In this document: positions 13,035-15,277 of the stretch, in pieces
Numbering within the stretch: the stretch's first letter is position 1
Layout of the letters: each line of letters starts with the position of its first letter
Origin: DASSJM01 sp049587975
GTDB taxonomy: Bacteria; Actinomycetota; UBA4738; HRBIN12
Direction of reading: 5' to 3'
NCBI GenBank assembly: GCA_049587975.1
Contig: JBAVEY010000341.1
Span: 1 to 15,277 of the forward strand
DNA length: 15,277 bases
Position numbers and translations under genes: made by a program
The notes under the pieces: model-generated
What the model was told of the DNA's origin: nothing
The model's input: the letters and a program-made list of their open reading frames with translations, nothing else
The model's database searches: none

Positions 13035-14387
13035 TCAGCCAACCACCCGATATAGGTGCCAGCGGTCGGGGACGCCCTTCAGCTCGTGCTCCCCGCGGTC
13101 CTCGAAGGTGAGTCCAGAGCCGGCGACCAGGTCCTTCACCGTATTCGAGACGAGCACCTCCCCCGGTCCTGCCAAGGACGCCACGCGGGCACCGATGTGA
13201 ACGGCGATCCCCCGGACGGCGTCGCCCTCGAGCTCGATCTCACCGGTGTGCAACCCTACGCGGACCTCGAGGCCGAGATCTCGCATCGCCTGGGAGATCG
13301 CCATTGCGCATCGGATGGCTCTGGCAGGTCCATCGAAGGTCGCGAAGAACCCATCGCCCGCCGTATCGACCTCGCGGCCCCGGTACCGCGCCAACAGTCC
13401 CCGGACCCGCTGGTGGTGCGTGTCGAGGAGCTGTCTCCACGCCCGGTCGCCCATCTGGGAAGCGCGTTGGGTCGAGCCGACGATATCTGTGAACATCACG
13501 GTGGCGAGCACCCGATCGAACTCGGCCTCTTCATCCAGAACCGACCTGAGGAACACATCGATCTCCCGCACGATTGCGTTCGTATCCCCGAACCACGGCA
13601 GATGATCCACCCCATCCGTCTCCACGAGGCGCGCTCCGGAGATGTGCTCCGCCAGGTATCGCGCCTCCCCGACCTCGTAGACTTTGCTGCCCGTTCTGTG
13701 AAGAACGAGCGTCGGGACGTGAACGGCCGGAAGGACCTCGCGGACGTCCGTATCTCGCTCCATCCGCTGCAGGGCCACAGCGGTGCCGGGGCTCGCGGCG
13801 GCCCGCGAATACCTGCTGAGCATTTCGATCGTCTCGGGATTGGCAAGAGCCGAGGGAACGAGCCACTGAATGTACTCTTCCAAGTAAGCTGGCTCGCCCC
13901 ACCGCTCTTCCATCTTCTTCAGGTAGGAATCCCACTCTTCCTCGCTCCACGCCCACGGGTAGTCGGGGCTCCATCGCCCGCTCGCGTACGTCGAGTACAG
14001 GATCAGCGCGGAGGTGCGCTCCGGATACGTGGCGGCGAACAGGATGGCCAGCGGACCGGTGGCGTCATGACCGAGCAGTGCTGTCCGTGTCGAACCGGCC
14101 GCGTCCATGACGGCCACGGCGTCCGCCATCCGCGTTTCCAGCGTGGGGAGCTGCTGCTCGGAGATGCGGTCGGAGAGGCCGGTCCCCCGCGGGTCGAAGG
14201 TGATGAGGCGGGCGATGGAGCCTAGCTGCTGGAGGAACCTGGCGCTCTCTGGGACATGCGAGAGGGCGTCGAGGTTGGAGAAAGCCACGCCCGGCCAGAG
14301 CAGATCCACCGCTCCAGTGCCCACGACCAGATACGCGACGTGGACCCCTGCGGGCGTCTTCGCGTACCGAACCTCGGGAACGTCCAT
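13035..14387 (-). CDS. Alpha/beta hydrolase-class III nucleotidyl cyclase fusion
   Basis: The 450-residue protein joins an alpha/beta hydrolase-like domain (1-285) to a class III cyclase (about 292-450), as in mycobacterial Rv1900c-type proteins. The cyclase has metal-binding Asp301 in FTDIVGST and Asp345 in TAGDGFFATF, plus Arg401, but Asp341 replaces the usual purine-recognising Lys and His397 stands where Asn is typical (AVHIGAR). These substitutions recur in relatives I remember, so activity and substrate (ATP or GTP) are uncertain. In the hydrolase the elbow reads GHDATG, with Asp108 at the Ser position; Ser234 replaces the usual Asp, while His262 is kept. This suggests a ligand-sensing or altered catalytic role. 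The ATG at 14387 has GGTGGG upstream and begins the conserved VRYAKTPAGVHVAY segment; the longer frame upstream translates a relic. Confidence 0.9.
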   Translation of the reverse strand: MDVPEVRYAKTPAGVHVAYLVVGTGAVDLLWPGVAFSNLDALSHVPESARFLQQLGSIARLITFDPRGTGLSDRISEQQLPTLETRMADAVAVMDAAGSTRTALLGHDATGPLAILFAATYPERTSALILYSTYASGRWSPDYPWAWSEEEWDSYLKKMEERWGEPAYLEEYIQWLVPSALANPETIEMLSRYSRAAASPGTAVALQRMERDTDVREVLPAVHVPTLVLHRTGSKVYEVGEARYLAEHISGARLVETDGVDHLPWFGDTNAIVREIDVFLRSVLDEEAEFDRVLATVMFTDIVGSTQRASQMGDRAWRQLLDTHHQRVRGLLARYRGREVDTAGDGFFATFDGPARAIRCAMAISQAMRDLGLEVRVGLHTGEIELEGDAVRGIAVHIGARVASLAGPGEVLVSNTVKDLVAGSGLTFEDRGEHELKGVPDRWHLYRVVG

Positions 14388-14452
14388 CAGCCCACCACCG
14401 GTACCGGTGCCAGCGGTCAGGGACGCCCTCCAGACTCGTACTCGCCGGTGTC
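14387..14452 (-). pseudogene. C-terminal relic of a second, tandem cyclase gene
   Basis: Immediately upstream of the hydrolase-cyclase start, the minus strand encodes TGEYES in one frame and LEGVPDRWHRYRWW in another, matching the C-terminus of the intact neighbour (RGEHELKGVPDRWHLYRVVG). A one-base insertion after GAG and a one-base deletion near the end explain the frame changes. With the deletion repaired the relic would end in TGA overlapping the ATG of the intact gene (TGATG). The DNA GGCGTCCCTGACCGCTGGCACC differs from the intact copy at a single position in its core. Thus a paralogous cyclase gene once stood here, translationally coupled to the present one. Confidence 0.75.
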
Positions 14453-14861
14453 CTGCCGCTCCGTCTTCGGAATCCTTCTCTGGACGGGGTCCAGCCGCAA
14501 ACTGAGTGCAGTCCATCCCGCCGTTCTAGGGAGCCCGCGCCGCACGGCGAGCCAGTGGTATGAGGCTCGGTCGCGCCGGAACTCTGTGAACTCGTAGAGG
14601 TAGAGGCGCCGTGGTGGCAAGGGGGTGCAACAACCACCCTGACTTCCTCGGCGCTTCTTGGCTATTCGAACATCGAGTACCAGTGGCGTATCCCGAACTG
14701 CTCCGTTCCCGGGCATCGGGAGGCCTGCATGGTCGGGCACGTTGATCGCCACGTGACCAAGCGGATGCTCCCCCGGCCGGCCCCCATGATCTTCCGCGAG
14801 CGTGAGGGGTCGAGATCGTCGCGCGCCAGCGCGAGCGCGACCCGTGCCGCCGATCGTCGGG
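14453..14861. other. About 410 bp with no recognisable gene
   Basis: The minus-strand frames here (for example one with RLYLYEFTEFRRDRASYHW) carry no family signature that I know and lack ribosome sites; plus-strand frames are Arg/Ser-rich shadows. It may be decayed remains of the upstream cyclase gene or of another gene. No terminator with a T-run is evident after the phosphoesterase stop at 14862, although GC-rich dyads are frequent. Confidence 0.4.
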
Positions 14862-15277
14862 CTACGCCGCGGCCCTCCACCCCTCGATCGACGGGGTGGC
14901 CCGGTCGCTGGCGCCTCGCAGCCTCCGAAGCCCCCATTCGTCCTCGATCAGCCGCAGTACCGAGTAGTGATCCGCGACGGCGCGGATCCGCGTCCGGTCG
15001 GTCGCGCCCGGGCCGGCGATCAGCGCGGCCACGTGCCCGCCGCCGGGATCCACGCCGCAGCACCCCAGATCGCTCGAGCCCTCGTCGAACAGGATCAGCA
15101 CGATCCCGTTCGCACCGAGGGCGGGCAGGATCTTCGGCATCCATCGCTTTAGCCACGCGTCGCCCGTCGCCACCGAGCACGAATGCATGTCCGCGCACTC
15201 GTTCGGGGTGATCCAGACGAACTGCGGCAGGCCGCTGCGGAGGTCTGCCGGGAGCTCCGTGAACGGGACGACCTTGT
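14862..15277 (-). CDS. Phosphoesterase family protein, C-terminal part (5' end outside window)
   Basis: The frame is open from the right edge (first full codon ends at 15275) to TAG at 14862, giving 137 residues. FVWITPNECADMHSCSVATG, LKRWMPKILPALGANGIVLILFDEG, GGGHVAALIAGPGA and ADHYSVLRLIEDEWGL are in the order seen in the C-terminal half of acid phosphatase/phospholipase C-like phosphoesterases (PF04185): PN.C.DMH, the metal-binding FDEG, the GGGHVA that continues the metal site, and the DHYSxLRTIE helix. It should hydrolyse phosphomonoesters or phosphodiesters, probably outside the cytoplasm, though no signal peptide can be seen. The tail after GLRRLRGA is short. A relic of another family member lies at 12557-12711 on the same strand. 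Confidence 0.88.
   Translation of the reverse strand, partial: KVVPFTELPADLRSGLPQFVWITPNECADMHSCSVATGDAWLKRWMPKILPALGANGIVLILFDEGSSDLGCCGVDPGGGHVAALIAGPGATDRTRIRAVADHYSVLRLIEDEWGLRRLRGASDRATPSIEGWRAAA

Noticed and set aside
13056..14225. 389-codon plus-strand frame opposite the hydrolase-cyclase gene
   Set aside because: It is antisense to a gene with intact cyclase and hydrolase-fold motifs and carries no family signature.
14388..14516. 43-residue N-terminal extension of the hydrolase-cyclase protein
   Set aside because: The extension reads across the relic of another cyclase in the wrong frame and no family member begins this way; the ATG at 14387 starts the conserved domain.

Overview
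The window is GC-rich throughout, uses GTG starts, and carries a LAL-type (AAA ATPase plus LuxR) regulator, a hydrolase-cyclase fusion, a GAF histidine kinase with a membrane sensor, and a secreted subtilase. This mix suggests an uncultured soil or freshwater actinobacterium (Thermoleophilia-like or Acidimicrobiia-like). A GC-rich Chloroflexota lineage is the main alternative. No rRNA, tRNA, CRISPR array, insertion sequence or integrase was found.

Layout. Bases 1-700 hold the 3' end of a Nudix hydrolase, the last codons of a decayed surface protein, and that gene's intact UUCG-loop terminator. Bases 767-4482 (minus strand) hold a four-helix membrane protein and a large LAL regulator. A 187-bp divergent promoter region follows. 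From it a tight seven-gene plus-strand operon (4670-8395) runs: a small His-rich protein, two membrane proteins, a CoA-binding Rossmann protein, an alpha/beta hydrolase, a YbjQ-family protein and an uncharacterised protein. It converges on a minus-strand pair, a secreted subtilase (10514-12322) and a sensor histidine kinase (8532-10514), joined by a one-base TAGTG overlap. Bases 12323-13034 contain a broken phosphoesterase start. Then come an alpha/beta hydrolase-class III cyclase fusion (13035-14387), a relic of a second cyclase directly upstream of it, about 400 bp with nothing recognisable, and the 3' end of a phosphoesterase that runs off the right edge.

The most interesting signal is a 33-bp element present twice (28 of 33 bases identical). 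One copy lies upstream of the seven-gene operon and one upstream of the four-helix membrane protein, in the same orientation relative to both genes and on either side of the LAL gene. It contains a direct TCAGGGT half-site followed by an inverted pair (TCRGGG-N5-CCCYGA). I infer that it is the LAL operator and that both transcription units form one local regulon, possibly a stress response. The signal and the output are unknown.

Other notable points: the hydrolase half of the cyclase fusion has Asp where the nucleophilic Ser belongs and Ser where the acid Asp belongs; the subtilase ends in a strict five-residue tryptophan repeat (16 Trp); and several gene relics lie on both flanks, so the flanks have been turning over.
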